Source: JANQPX01 sp041398025
Lineage (GTDB): Bacteria; Pseudomonadota; Alphaproteobacteria; Geminicoccales; Geminicoccaceae
NCBI GenBank assembly: GCA_041398025.1
Contig: JAWKVM010000015.1
Span: forward strand, 170,038 to 234,037
Direction of reading: 5' to 3'
Length of the DNA stretch: 64,000 nucleotides
The notes beneath the pieces were generated by a model that made no database searches, was not told the DNA's origin, and saw nothing but the letters and a program-made list of their open reading frames with translations. Position 1 is the stretch's first letter, and every line of letters starts with the position of its first letter. The position numbers and the translations under genes are program-made. Shown here piece by piece: positions 54,565-63,719 of this stretch.

Positions 54565-55131
54565 ATGACTGGACTTAGGATTCGTTGCGCGCTTACCGGC
54601 GATGCCGAAGACATTGCTCAGGTTCAATGGCAATCCTGGCAGGCGGCCTATCTCGGCCTGCTTCCGCATGAGGTTCTGATCGGCTTCGGTCAGAACCAGG
54701 GGACAGGCTTCTGGCAGCGGGTGCTGTGCGGGCAGCGCGATGGGGGCGAGGTCCTGGTCGCCGAGCTCGATGACGAGATCGTCGGCTTCATTTCCGTCGG
54801 CCCGCTCCGAGGTCAGCTGCCGGGCTATCAGAGCGAATTCTACGCACTCTATGTTCTGCCCGAGGCCCAGGGCTGCGGTATTGGCACGGCGCTGCTGACC
54901 CATGCCGGCAAGACGCTCATGCAGCAGCGCTGGATCAATGCCGCCGTCTGGGTCCTCGAAGGCAATCATCTGGGACGGCGCTTCTACGAGCGCCTCGGCG
55001 GGTCGCTTCTCGGCCAGGTCAAGCCGCTGTCCTATCGCGGCAAGATCTATCCGGCGGTACGCGAGATCGCCTATGGCTGGCCCGATCTGCGCCGCGCCGC
55101 CTGGCTGGTCGATCAGCCCGACCACCGTTAG
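54565..55131 (+). CDS. GNAT family N-acetyltransferase
   Basis: 188 aa. LRIRCALTGDAEDIAQVQWQ starts the domain. FYALYVLPEAQGCGIGTALL is the acetyl-CoA-binding A motif (V-x-P-x-x-x-G-x-G-x-G), and LEGNHLGRRFYERLGG the B motif. YLGLLPHEVLIGF is a common segment of uncharacterised GNAT proteins. It is 18 bp from the UPF0173 gene and probably in the same transcript. The hairpin GGCGGC/GCCGCC near 55230-55245 may end the transcript. The substrate is unknown. Confidence 0.88.
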   Translation: MTGLRIRCALTGDAEDIAQVQWQSWQAAYLGLLPHEVLIGFGQNQGTGFWQRVLCGQRDGGEVLVAELDDEIVGFISVGPLRGQLPGYQSEFYALYVLPEAQGCGIGTALLTHAGKTLMQQRWINAAVWVLEGNHLGRRFYERLGGSLLGQVKPLSYRGKIYPAVREIAYGWPDLRRAAWLVDQPDHR

Positions 55132-55241
55132 CCGGGCGCTATCGCTTCATCGGCCATGCACCAGGGCCGGGCGCGGGTCTTGCGGATCGTTCAGCATCAT
55201 CGGCTTGTGTGCGCATGCGAGTCATGCGGCGGCCATGCCGC

Positions 55242-55928
55242 CTAGGCGGCAGCATCGCTGGTCTTGAAGACGTCGATCATATCGGCATCGAAAAGACTGC
55301 CGTCTTTGAGCATGATCAGGCGGTCGGCCACGTTCTGATGATCTTCGATGGCGTGGGAGCCGATGAGGACGGCACCGCCCTTCGCCGCATGGGTCTTCAG
55401 ACGATGACGCAAGCCTGCGCACGCCGAAGGTTCCAGATCGAGCATGGGACGGTCGAGCAGGAGGATGGGTCGACCGGTGGAGAACGCGGCGATCAGACCG
55501 AGTTTCTGTACGTCCTCCTTGGCATATCGCCGGATGGGGTAGGCGAGCAGAGCCGGGTCGAAGGCCAGATCCCCCGCGAGACTCTTGATGTCGACGTCCT
55601 CGCCCGTGCCGGACTGCACGGTGCTTGCCATGGCGATGAAGTCATGGCCGGCGAGATGGCCGGGCGGGCGAATGGTCTCGGGCAGATAGGCGATATGGGA
55701 ACGGCTGCTGGCGAGATCGTGGGGTTTGCCCATGATCAGCACGCGGCCACCCTGGGGTGCCACCAGCATGACGATCGCCTTGATCAGCGTCGACGTGCCC
55801 GCACCCGGCGCGCCGGTGACCCCGAGAATTTCGCCGGGCGCCAGGACCATCGACACGCCATCCAGCGCCACCACGTCGCCATAACGGCAGGTGAGCGCTT
55901 CGACGCTCAGTGCAGCCGCCGGTGTCAT
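55242..55928 (-). CDS. Degenerate ABC transporter-type ATPase
   Basis: 228 aa, the fold length of an ABC nucleotide-binding domain. CRYGDVVALDGVSMVLAPGE is the A loop and lead strand. Walker A is GAPGAGTST (39-47), with Thr45 in place of the essential Lys (codon ACG). The signature position reads YAKED (135-139) where LSGGQ or YSKGM is expected. Walker B is PILLLDRP, with Arg160 in place of the catalytic Glu. The switch His remains (GSHAIED, His192). The three changes point to a protein that cannot hydrolyse ATP normally. No permease gene is adjacent. The gene is divergent from psd across 315 bp. Confidence 0.85.
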   Translation of the reverse strand: MTPAAALSVEALTCRYGDVVALDGVSMVLAPGEILGVTGAPGAGTSTLIKAIVMLVAPQGGRVLIMGKPHDLASSRSHIAYLPETIRPPGHLAGHDFIAMASTVQSGTGEDVDIKSLAGDLAFDPALLAYPIRRYAKEDVQKLGLIAAFSTGRPILLLDRPMLDLEPSACAGLRHRLKTHAAKGGAVLIGSHAIEDHQNVADRLIMLKDGSLFDADMIDVFKTSDAAA

Positions 55929-56243
55929 TGGTAATAAGTTGTGATCATGTTCCGTCCCTGCACGCCATCACGCTCATGCCAGACTGATTTCCAAGTCAAC
56001 AGCAAAAAGATGGAGATTTCGTAAACAGCCAGCGATCTTTCGACCGGCCGCCCACGGCGCCGGCCCGCGGGGACGCGATCCTCAGGCCATCCCCCCGAGG
56101 CAAGGGATAGGCCGCCCCCTCCTCCGTTCTTGACATTGAAGGCTGGCTGCCGATCTTGTGGGCATCGCTGATCGACGCCTGTTATCGGGCAAGCACCGGC
56201 CGTCATCCGGCGGCCGGGGACGGAAAGACATTGATCAAGAACC
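55929..56243. other. 315 bp spacer between the ABC-like gene and psd
   Basis: The ABC-like gene's first codons and a GC-rich stretch (56050-56110) are followed by TTGACA at 56130-56135, a possible -35 for psd, but without a convincing -10. GGCCG-rich inverted sequence near 56199-56216 (CCGGCCGTCATCCGGCGGCC) could fold as an attenuator. No gene is seen here. Confidence 0.35.
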
Positions 56244-56939
56244 ATGCCTGAGCATCTGAAAGGCGTCCTCGTTCCCATCCACCCGAAGGGCTGGCCGTTC
56301 ATCGGCGCCGCTCTGATCGTCAGCCTTCTCCTCGGCATCGTGGACGCGTGGCTGCTGGCGCTTGGCCTGCTGATCACCGCCTGGATGGTGTATTTCTTTC
56401 GCGATCCGCCTCGGGTGACGCCGGAAGGGCCGGGCATCGTGGTCAGCCCGGCGGATGGCGAAATCCAGATGATCACCCGGCGACGGCCGCCGCCGGAGAT
56501 GGAGCTGGGCGACGAGGAGCGCACCTGCATCAGCGTGTTCCTGAACGTGTTCGACGTCCATGTGAACCGCACGCCGGTGCCGGGGGTGATCACCAGGCTC
56601 GCCTATCATCCCGGCAAATTCCTGAACGCGGCCCTCGACAAGGCCTCGGAGGAGAACGAGCGCCAGAGCTTCAGGATCGAGACGGCGGAGGGCGAGGTCT
56701 ATGGCCTGGTGCAGATCGCCGGCCTGGTGGCGCGCCGCATCGTCGGCTTCGTCAAGGAAGGCGACCAGCTCCATGCGGGCGAGCGTGTCGGTCTGATCCG
56801 GTTCGGCAGCCGCTGCGACGTCTATCTGCCGGATGGCGTCACGCCGCTGGTGATCAAAGGTCAAAGGGCGATCGGAGGTGAAACCGTCTTTGCGGATGGA
56901 CGGCGCAACGAGGCGCCAAGCGGCTGGAGGCGAAGTTGA
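56244..56939 (+). CDS. psd: Phosphatidylserine decarboxylase
   Basis: 231 aa, the short (PSD-A-like) type. Two membrane helices (about 20-50) are followed by FRDPPRVTPEGPGIVVSPADGEI, FLNVFDVHVNRTPVPGV, YHPGKFLNAALDKASEENER and the self-cleavage site RFGSRCDVYLP (Gly-Ser, where the Ser becomes the pyruvoyl group). It makes phosphatidylethanolamine. It overlaps pssA by 4 bp (TTGA 56936-56939), so the pair act in sequence: PssA makes phosphatidylserine and Psd decarboxylates it. Confidence 0.96.
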   Translation: MPEHLKGVLVPIHPKGWPFIGAALIVSLLLGIVDAWLLALGLLITAWMVYFFRDPPRVTPEGPGIVVSPADGEIQMITRRRPPPEMELGDEERTCISVFLNVFDVHVNRTPVPGVITRLAYHPGKFLNAALDKASEENERQSFRIETAEGEVYGLVQIAGLVARRIVGFVKEGDQLHAGERVGLIRFGSRCDVYLPDGVTPLVIKGQRAIGGETVFADGRRNEAPSGWRRS

Positions 56940-57853
56940 CGGACCGGATGAAACGGCGGGAACGCTGGAAACGGCGCCGGCGTCTGCAGGCGCGGCCGCT
57001 GATCCATCTGGTGCCCAACGCCTTCACCGTCGCCAGCATCTGCTTCGGCCTGTCCGCGATCCGCTACGGGCTGGACGGCCATAATCAGACCGCCGTCATC
57101 ATGATCATTCTGGCGGCGGTGTTCGACGGTCTCGACGGCCGCTCGGCCAGGCTCTTGAAGATTACCTCCAAGCTCGGCGCCGAGCTCGACAGCCTCGCGG
57201 ACTTCCTGAGCTTCGGCGTGGCGCCAGCTTTCCTGATCTATCTCTGGTCGCTGCACGAGGTGAAAGGCCTGGGCTGGGCGATCGCGCTGTTCTACGTGAT
57301 CTGCGCCGCCCTACGCCTGGCGCGCTTCAACAGCGAGCTCGAAGACCCGGACCGTCCGCCCTGGATGGCGCGCTTCTTCACCGGCATGCCGGCGCCCGCC
57401 GCGGCCGGCGTGGTGCTGGTGCCGATGATGCTCACCTTCGCGCTCGGCCAGGACTGGCCCTCGGCCTGGGCGCTGAACGCGGTGACCATGGTCGCCGTCG
57501 CCCTGATGATGGTGAGCACGGTCAAGACCTTCTCGATCAAGATGATCACCACGCGGGTCAGTCCGGAATACATGCTGCCGGTGCTGGTCGGCATCGGCGC
57601 GATCATCACGGCACTGGTCAACGTGCCCTGGTGGACGCTGCTGACCGTCGCGTTCATCTATCTCGTCAGCCTGCCGATCGGCATCGTCACGGCCAGCAGG
57701 CTGGCGGCAGCGGCGACGATGGCGGACGCCGAGGACCTGGCACCGGCCGCGGCGACAGCCGCTCCGGAGGGCAAGGCACCGGTTCGCCTGGTCGATCATG
57801 CCGGCGATGACGGCGAGCGGCCCGAACGGCGCGCCGGCGGCAAGGAAAGCTGA
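56936..57853 (+). CDS. pssA: CDP-diacylglycerol-serine O-phosphatidyltransferase
   Basis: 305 aa from TTG 56936, overlapping the psd stop; ATG 56948 is the next start. The CDP-alcohol phosphotransferase motif D-G-x2-A-R-x8-G-x3-D-x3-D is present in DGLDGRSARLLKITSKLGAE and the following LDSLAD. Eight or so membrane helices follow the basic start (MKRRERWKRRRRLQARPLIH). LIHLVPNAFTVASICFGL is typical of the PssA subclass. The C-terminal tail is disordered and extended. It forms an operon with psd. Confidence 0.96.
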   Translation: MTDRMKRRERWKRRRRLQARPLIHLVPNAFTVASICFGLSAIRYGLDGHNQTAVIMIILAAVFDGLDGRSARLLKITSKLGAELDSLADFLSFGVAPAFLIYLWSLHEVKGLGWAIALFYVICAALRLARFNSELEDPDRPPWMARFFTGMPAPAAAGVVLVPMMLTFALGQDWPSAWALNAVTMVAVALMMVSTVKTFSIKMITTRVSPEYMLPVLVGIGAIITALVNVPWWTLLTVAFIYLVSLPIGIVTASRLAAAATMADAEDLAPAAATAAPEGKAPVRLVDHAGDDGERPERRAGGKES

Positions 57854-57884
57854 CACCCGAACCTCCGGCGCCGAAGATCCGACC

Positions 57885-58490
57885 ATGCTCGATGTCAGAA
57901 TGAGGCCGATCATCGATCCGCCGCTGGCCCGTCTGGCGGAGATGGCGAAGCGGGCGGGGTGGACGGCCGATGGCGTGACGCTCGGGGGCTTCGTCGTCGG
58001 CCTCGCCGCGATTCCGGCGATCGCGTTCGAAGCCTATGGCATCGGCCTTCTCCTGATCCTGCTCAATCGCCTCGCCGACGGCCTCGACGGTGCGATCGCC
58101 AGGATCACCGAGAAGACCGACCGCGGCGGCTTTCTCGATATCTGCCTCGATTTCATCTTCTACAGCAGCGTGCCATTCGCCTTCGCGCTCGCCGATCCTT
58201 TGCAGAACGCTCTGCCCGCGGCCTTCTTGATCTTCGCCTTCATCGGCACCGGATGCTCGTTCCTGGCCTACGCGATCATGGCGGAGCGGCATGGCCTCAG
58301 CACGGAGATCCGCGGCCAGAAGTCTCTTTATTATCTCGGCGGGCTGACCGAGGGCACCGAGACCATCGGTCTTTTCGTGCTCGCCTGCCTGCTGCCTGCC
58401 TGGTTCCCGGTGCTTGCCTGGGTGTTCGGCACGCTCTGCTGGATCACCACGGCGACGCGCATCCATGCGGGCTGGCGGACGTTCGATTGA
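57885..58490 (+). CDS. CDP-alcohol phosphatidyltransferase family protein
   Basis: 201 aa from ATG 57885, 31 bp after pssA. The motif is DGLDGAIARITEKTDRGGFL and then DICLD, with all four Asp and the Gly present, so the enzyme should be active. About five membrane helices. The acceptor alcohol is unknown; it lacks the PssA-type start and resembles the small stand-alone enzymes next to pssA in some alphaproteobacteria. A role in a minor phospholipid (phosphatidylglycerol phosphate, inositol or choline type) cannot be separated by sequence alone. Confidence 0.9.
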   Translation: MLDVRMRPIIDPPLARLAEMAKRAGWTADGVTLGGFVVGLAAIPAIAFEAYGIGLLLILLNRLADGLDGAIARITEKTDRGGFLDICLDFIFYSSVPFAFALADPLQNALPAAFLIFAFIGTGCSFLAYAIMAERHGLSTEIRGQKSLYYLGGLTEGTETIGLFVLACLLPAWFPVLAWVFGTLCWITTATRIHAGWRTFD

Positions 58491-58598
58491 TCACGCGCCC
58501 CTCGAAGGCCGGCGAACGACCATCGCCATCCCGACAGGTGTCGCCAGGTCGACAGCGACCATTTCTCGACCGACTTGACGTCTCCTTCACCCTTTCTG

Positions 58599-60206
58599 TC
58601 ACGCCCCACGCTCACGCAGCGCGCGGCGCATCACCTTGCCGGTCGCGGTCAGCGGCAGCTCCTCGAAAAACTCGACCTGGCGCGGATACTCATGCGCCGC
58701 CAGCCTGGTCTTGACGTAGCCCTTGATCTCCTCCGCCAAGTCATCGCTGGGCTCGCAGCCCGGGCGCAGCACGAGGCAGGCCTTGACCACCTCGCCGCGC
58801 AGATCGTCCGGCACGCCGATCGCGGCAGCGAGCGCAACCGCGGGGTGGCCGGTCAAACAATCCTCGATCTCGGCGGGGCCGATGCGGTAGCCGGCTGAAT
58901 TGATGATGTCGTCGGCGCGGCCTCGATAGGTGATGTAGCCCTCCTCGTCGGCGACACCGAGATCGCCGGTCAGCATCCAGTCGCCGCGGAATTTTTCGCG
59001 CGTGGCAGCTTCGTTGTTCCAGTAGCCGAGAAACATCACGGGGTCCGGCCTGCGCACCGCGATCTCGCCGGGCTCGCCGGCTCGGCAGGCATGGCCTGCA
59101 GCATCGACGATGGCGACGTCGTGGCCGGGGATGGCGCGGCCCATGCTGCCGGAGCGGGGCGGCATCACCCCGGCGTTGTTGCCCACCAGCAGATTGGCCT
59201 CGGTCTGGCCGTAGAACTCGTTGACGGTCAGGCCGAAGGTCGAGCGCCCCCACTCGATCACGTCGTCGCCCAGTTTTTCCCCACCGCTCGCCAGGCTGCG
59301 CAGGGCGAGGCGCCCAGCCTCGACTTCGGATTGTCGCAGCAGCCTGAGCGCGGTCGGCGGCATGAACACGTTCCTGACCTCGTGGCGGACCATCAGATCG
59401 ATCGCCGCTTCAGCGTCAAATTTCTGCGCACGGCTCGCCACCACCGGCACGCCGAAATAGAGGCTGGGCATCAGCACGTCGAACAGCCCGCCGATCCAGG
59501 CCCAGTCCGCAGGCGTCCAGAAACGATCGCCCGGCTTCGGAAAGAAATCATGCGGCCACTGCACGCCCGGCAGATGGCCGAGCAGCACGCGATGGGCATG
59601 CAGCGCGCCCTTGGGCGGCCCGGTGGTCCCCGAGGTGTAGATGATGATGGCCGGATCGTCAGGCAGCGTGGACTGGACCTCGCAGGCGTCGGACGCCTTC
59701 TCCAATGCCGGTCCCAGGGTGATTGCGCCCGCCGTCGGCTCGGTCGAGATGACGAGCTTGAGATCCCCCAAGGCGTCGCGGATCGCGTCGATCTTCTCGG
59801 CGCCGGCCGGATCGGTGATCAGCAGGCTGGCGCCCGAATCGCCGAGGCGAAAGGCCAGCGCCTCCGGGCCGAACAGGGGGAACAGCGGCACGGTGATCGC
59901 GCCCAGCTTCCACGCGGCGAGATGGCCGAGCAGCGTCTCCACCCGCTGCCCGAGCAGAATGGCCACGCGGTGGCCGGCGCGAACGCCGCGGGCGCGCAGG
60001 AGGTTGGCCAGGCGGTTGGAGTCCCTCTTGAGATCGTCGAAGCTATGACAAGTCAGGCCTGCAGCGGCCCGCTGCTCGGCCAGGGCGAGGCGGTGCGTGC
60101 CGTCGGCCCAGCGGTCGCAGACGGCGGAAGCGATGTTGAAGCGTTCGGGGATGTCCCAGCGAAAGCCGGCGATAACCTCTCGATAGTCCGATGCGGGCGT
60201 GAGCAT
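58599..60206 (-). CDS. AMP-dependent acyl-CoA ligase (medium-chain/benzoate type)
   Basis: 535 aa from ATG 60206, which has GGAGG 5 nt upstream; ATG 60224 is weaker. ANL motifs: IIIYTSGTTGPPKGALHAHR, EFYGQTEANLLVG, LTGDLGVADEEGYITYRGRADD and the catalytic Lys in LTATGKVMRR. DIPERFNIASAVCDRWADG is typical of the acyl-CoA synthetase branch that includes ACSM-like medium-chain and benzoate-CoA ligases. The gene stands between the convergent phospholipid operon and a co-oriented EamA exporter, 66 bp from the latter. The substrate is unknown. Confidence 0.9.
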   Translation of the reverse strand: MLTPASDYREVIAGFRWDIPERFNIASAVCDRWADGTHRLALAEQRAAAGLTCHSFDDLKRDSNRLANLLRARGVRAGHRVAILLGQRVETLLGHLAAWKLGAITVPLFPLFGPEALAFRLGDSGASLLITDPAGAEKIDAIRDALGDLKLVISTEPTAGAITLGPALEKASDACEVQSTLPDDPAIIIYTSGTTGPPKGALHAHRVLLGHLPGVQWPHDFFPKPGDRFWTPADWAWIGGLFDVLMPSLYFGVPVVASRAQKFDAEAAIDLMVRHEVRNVFMPPTALRLLRQSEVEAGRLALRSLASGGEKLGDDVIEWGRSTFGLTVNEFYGQTEANLLVGNNAGVMPPRSGSMGRAIPGHDVAIVDAAGHACRAGEPGEIAVRRPDPVMFLGYWNNEAATREKFRGDWMLTGDLGVADEEGYITYRGRADDIINSAGYRIGPAEIEDCLTGHPAVALAAAIGVPDDLRGEVVKACLVLRPGCEPSDDLAEEIKGYVKTRLAAHEYPRQVEFFEELPLTATGKVMRRALRERGA

Positions 60207-60272
60207 GGTGCCTCCAGGCGACATGGCGCATCGACCATAGCATGCCGCCTTTGCTGCGCGCGAGCCGATGGC

Positions 60273-61226
60273 TCAGGCCGCAGCCTCCTTGACCGCCGGC
60301 GCTTTCCGCCGAGCGCCCACGGACACCAACAGGCCGGCGAGCGTGATCAGGATCATGCCGCCCATGGTCAGGAGATCGGGTTGCTCCGCGAAGAACACGA
60401 ACCCCCAGAGCGCCGCCGAAACCAGGTAGGCATAGTCGAAGGTCGCGATGATCGACGGCGACGCGATCTGATAGGCGCGCGCCACGCCCACCATGTAGCC
60501 GGCCGAGAGCACGCCGAGGATGGCCATCAAGCCCAAGGCGCGCAGATCCATCGGCGCCCAGTCCCCGAGCAGGAACGGAAAGACGGCCTTGGTGCCCTCG
60601 CCGAGGCCGATCGAGGCGAGCAGGACGGTCGCGATCAGGCCGGTGACGACGAACGCGGCGTGCAGCGTGAGCGCCAGCGAAAGCGGCGCTTCTGCCTGGC
60701 ATTTGCTGCGGGTGAGCACCATCGCAAGCGCGTAGCAGGCGGCGGCGAGCAGCGGCAGCAGGGTGAACCAGGAGAAGGCATCGGTGCCGGGCCGCAGGAT
60801 CGCGACCACCCCGAGAAAGCCGAGCAGGACACCGCCCCACTGGCGCCCACTCACCGGCTCGCCGATCAGTGCTGCGGACAGCAGGGCGATCATGATCGGG
60901 TTGGTGTAGACGGCGACCGCCGCCACCGACAGGCTGAGCACCGGCAGGGAGGCATAAAAGGCGACCCATGTCAGTACGAGGAGAGCGCTGCGCAGCAGCG
61001 CCCATCCCGGCGCGCGCAGGCCGAGACCGACGCCGCTTGCGACCAGCAACGCCGCGATGATCGGCAGGGCGATCAACGATCGGACGACGAAGACCTGCCA
61101 GAGGGTCAGATCGGCGCTGACCAGCTTCACCAGGGCGTCGGCGAACGCCATGGTCAGGACCGACGCCAGAATGCATCCGATGCCTGAAGCGGTTCGATCG
61201 GGCCGCGCTTGATCCCTGTGCGCCAT
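60273..61226 (-). CDS. DMT/EamA family transporter
   Basis: 317 aa. Two EamA repeats, ten membrane helices: CILASVLTMAFADALVKLVS opens the first and ALTLHAAFVVTGLIATVLLA the second. AVYTNPIMIALLSAALIGEP is a typical EamA motif (second half of repeat one), and TFDYAYLVSAALWGFVFFAE the equivalent in repeat two. Family members export metabolites such as amino acids or riboflavin. The substrate is not deducible. It is upstream of the acyl-CoA ligase gene in the same direction and may share its transcript. Confidence 0.92.
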   Translation of the reverse strand: MAHRDQARPDRTASGIGCILASVLTMAFADALVKLVSADLTLWQVFVVRSLIALPIIAALLVASGVGLGLRAPGWALLRSALLVLTWVAFYASLPVLSLSVAAVAVYTNPIMIALLSAALIGEPVSGRQWGGVLLGFLGVVAILRPGTDAFSWFTLLPLLAAACYALAMVLTRSKCQAEAPLSLALTLHAAFVVTGLIATVLLASIGLGEGTKAVFPFLLGDWAPMDLRALGLMAILGVLSAGYMVGVARAYQIASPSIIATFDYAYLVSAALWGFVFFAEQPDLLTMGGMILITLAGLLVSVGARRKAPAVKEAAA

Positions 61227-61547
61227 CGGCGATGCCTCGAAATCGTCCCCAGCGCCGCGGCGGCGGGACCATGGTGTTCAGGTGGACCGGCCTTGCGCCG
61301 GCCCGAGATGCGCGATCAGTATCGAGCCTGGGCATGGGAATGGCCAGATCTGACCGCGGCATTGCAGAAACACGCCAGCCGAGCCACGCCCCTTTCCCGG
61401 AAAAATCCAGGCATGCAGCGCCACGCGGCCTTGCTGCGAGGCGGCGGGGTATTGTACACCTATACGCGCAATTGGATATGTGACTTACGATCTATTGGCG
61501 AATTGGCGTCGGCCCGGCCGACGTCGTTCCATCGACCGAGGCGTTTC
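61227..61547. other. 321 bp spacer upstream of gmd
   Basis: The stretch from 61450 to 61500 is AT-richer than the surroundings and contains TTGTAC (61454-61459) and GATATG 17 bp later, a weak candidate promoter for gmd. The rest is GC-rich and holds no convincing gene. Confidence 0.35.
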
Positions 61548-62612
61548 ATGACCGACAAGGTTGCGTTGATTACCGGTGTCACCGGCCAGGACGGCGCCTA
61601 TCTCGCGCGCCTTCTGCTGGAGAAGGGCTATGTCGTGCACGGCGTCAAGCGCCGTTCCTCCTCCTTCAACACCGGCCGGGTGGATCAGCTCTATGTCGAT
61701 CCGCACGAGCAGGACACGCGGTTCTTTCTGCATCACGGCGATCTCACCGACGCCACCAACCTGATCCGCCTGGTGCAGGAGATCCGGCCGACCGAGATCT
61801 ACAATCTCGCCGCGCAGAGCCACGTGCTGGTGAGCTTCGAGACCGCGGAATACACGGCGAACGCCGACGGCATCGGTACCCTTCGCCTGCTGGAGGCGAT
61901 CCGCATCCTGAAGATGGGCGACAGCGTGCGCTTCTATCAGGCGTCCACCTCGGAGCTTTACGGCAAGGTGCAGGAGACGCCGCAAAGCGAGACCACGCCG
62001 TTCTATCCGAGGAGCCCCTACGCCGTGGCCAAGCTCTACGGTTACTGGATCACGGTCAACTATCGCGAAGCCTATGGCTACCACGCCTCCAACGGCATCC
62101 TGTTCAATCACGAGAGCCCGCTCAGAGGCGAGACCTTCGTCACCAGGAAGATCACCCGCGCCGTGGCCGCGATCGAGCTCGGCCTGCAAAAGCGCCTCTA
62201 TATCGGCAATCTCGACGCCAAGCGTGACTGGGGCCATGCGCGCGACTATGTCGAAGGCATGTGGCGCATCATGCAGCAGGACGATCCCGACGATTACGTG
62301 CTCGCCACCGGCGAGACCCATTCCGTGCGCGAGTTCATCGAGCTTGCCTTTCGCTGCGTCGGCCGCGAGATCCGCTGGCAGGGCGAAGGCGTGGACGAGG
62401 TCGGCATCGACCGTAAAACCGGCCAGCCGCTGGTAGCGGTCGACACCAACTATTTTCGCCCGACCGAGGTCGACCTGCTGCTCGGCGATCCGACCAAGGC
62501 CATGCAGAAGCTCGGCTGGCGGCACCAGACCAGCTTCCCCGAGCTGATCCGCGAGATGGTCGAGGCCGATCTCGTGGCCGTGAAAAAAGAAGGCTGCCGC
62601 CCCCCCGGGTGA
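61548..62612 (+). CDS. gmd: GDP-mannose 4,6-dehydratase
   Basis: 354 aa from ATG 61548 with GAGG 7 nt upstream. Short-chain dehydrogenase fold: ITGVTGQDGAYLARLLLEKG (NADP site), YNLAAQSHVLVSFETAEYTA, YQASTSELYGK and catalytic Tyr-x-x-x-Lys in SPYAVAKLYGYW. It converts GDP-mannose to GDP-4-keto-6-deoxymannose, the first step to GDP-L-fucose (or GDP-rhamnose). The next gene, fcl, starts 57 bp later. Together they supply sugars for a surface polysaccharide. Confidence 0.97.
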   Translation: MTDKVALITGVTGQDGAYLARLLLEKGYVVHGVKRRSSSFNTGRVDQLYVDPHEQDTRFFLHHGDLTDATNLIRLVQEIRPTEIYNLAAQSHVLVSFETAEYTANADGIGTLRLLEAIRILKMGDSVRFYQASTSELYGKVQETPQSETTPFYPRSPYAVAKLYGYWITVNYREAYGYHASNGILFNHESPLRGETFVTRKITRAVAAIELGLQKRLYIGNLDAKRDWGHARDYVEGMWRIMQQDDPDDYVLATGETHSVREFIELAFRCVGREIRWQGEGVDEVGIDRKTGQPLVAVDTNYFRPTEVDLLLGDPTKAMQKLGWRHQTSFPELIREMVEADLVAVKKEGCRPPG

Positions 62613-62668
62613 CAGCGTCACTGGCTGGACTTTGGGTTTGCGGCGGCGGGAAGAGTGGAGGAAAGCCG

Positions 62669-63628
62669 ATGAACGGCGAGGTGATCTATCCGCTGGATGG
62701 CAAGAAAATCTGGGTCGCGGGGCATCGCGGCATGGTCGGCAGCGCGCTGGTGCGGCGGCTCGAACGCGAGAACTGCGCGATCCTGACCGCCGGGCGCGAC
62801 CAGCTCGATCTCACCCGCCAGGACCAGACCGAAGCCTGGCTGATGCGCGAGCGTCCGGATGTCGCGATCATCGCCGCGGCCAAGGTCGGCGGCATTCTCG
62901 CCAATGACAGCGAGCCCGCAAGCTTCCTCTACGACAATCTGATGATCGAGGTGAACGCCATCCACGGGGCGTACCAGGCCGGCGTCGAGAAGCTTTTGTT
63001 CCTCGGCTCGAGCTGCATCTATCCGAAGCTCGCGCCGCAGCCGATGCCGGAGGAATCTCTGCTGGAGGGCCAGCTCGAGCCGACCAATCAGTGGTACGCC
63101 ATCGCCAAGATCGCCGGCATCAAGCTCTGCTCATCCTACCGCCGCCAATATGGCGCCGACTTCATCAGCGCCATGCCGACCAATCTCTACGGCCCCGGCG
63201 ACAATTTCGACCTTCTGTCCAGCCACGTCGCCCCGGCCCTGATCGCCAAGATGCACCGGGCGAAGGTCGAGGGCGCCGCCAGCGTCGAGATCTGGGGCAG
63301 CGGCAGGCCGAAGCGCGAATTCCTCCATGTGGACGACCTCGCCGATGCCTGCATCCATCTCGTGAAGACCTACAGCGACGAGTTGCACGTCAATGTCGGC
63401 TCAGGCGAGGATCTCTCGATCGCCGAGCTCGCCGCCACGATCCGCGATATCGTCGGCTTCGAGGGCGAGCTGGTCTACAACGCCGAGCGCCCGGACGGCA
63501 CGCCGAGAAAGCTGCTCGATGTCAGCCGCCTGTTCGCCATGGGCTGGCGCCCGCGTATCGCCCTCGAAGACGGCCTTCGCCACGCCTATAGCTGGTATCG
63601 CGAGGAGGTCGCCGCAGGCGCCGCCTGA
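62669..63628 (+). CDS. fcl: GDP-L-fucose synthase
   Basis: 319 aa from ATG 62669, which follows GGAGGAAAG at the right distance; a GTG at 62609 overlapping gmd is less likely. WVAGHRGMVGSALVRRLE is the NADPH site, LFLGSSCIYPKLAPQPMPEE the Ser/Cys catalytic part, and QWYAIAKIAG the Tyr-x-x-x-Lys pair. REFLHVDDLADACIHL follows. It epimerises and reduces the Gmd product to GDP-L-fucose. The gene pair is followed by a membrane protein at the right edge. Confidence 0.96.
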   Translation: MNGEVIYPLDGKKIWVAGHRGMVGSALVRRLERENCAILTAGRDQLDLTRQDQTEAWLMRERPDVAIIAAAKVGGILANDSEPASFLYDNLMIEVNAIHGAYQAGVEKLLFLGSSCIYPKLAPQPMPEESLLEGQLEPTNQWYAIAKIAGIKLCSSYRRQYGADFISAMPTNLYGPGDNFDLLSSHVAPALIAKMHRAKVEGAASVEIWGSGRPKREFLHVDDLADACIHLVKTYSDELHVNVGSGEDLSIAELAATIRDIVGFEGELVYNAERPDGTPRKLLDVSRLFAMGWRPRIALEDGLRHAYSWYREEVAAGAA

Positions 63629-63704
63629 TTCTCCGCGTGTCCTGGGCCACCACGGGGAACAAAATCAGGTGCAAGGGCGTTCTCCGTCTGTACATGCTGC
63701 AGCG

Positions 63705-63719
63705 CTAACATTGGGTTAA
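63705..63719 (+). promoter_or_regulatory. CtrA-like box upstream of the last gene
   Basis: CTAA-N7-TTAA followed by C, one mismatch from TTAA-N7-TTAAC. It lies 134 bp before the TTG start at 63853. The dyad CTCAA-N6-TTGAG near 63776-63791 is a second possible operator. Both are weak evidence alone. Confidence 0.3.

Noticed and set aside
59091..61187. A 698-codon + strand frame opposite the acyl-CoA ligase and EamA genes
   Set aside because: Its composition is extreme (Arg, Gln, Gly, Asp repeats) and it covers two real genes on the other strand, including their boundary.
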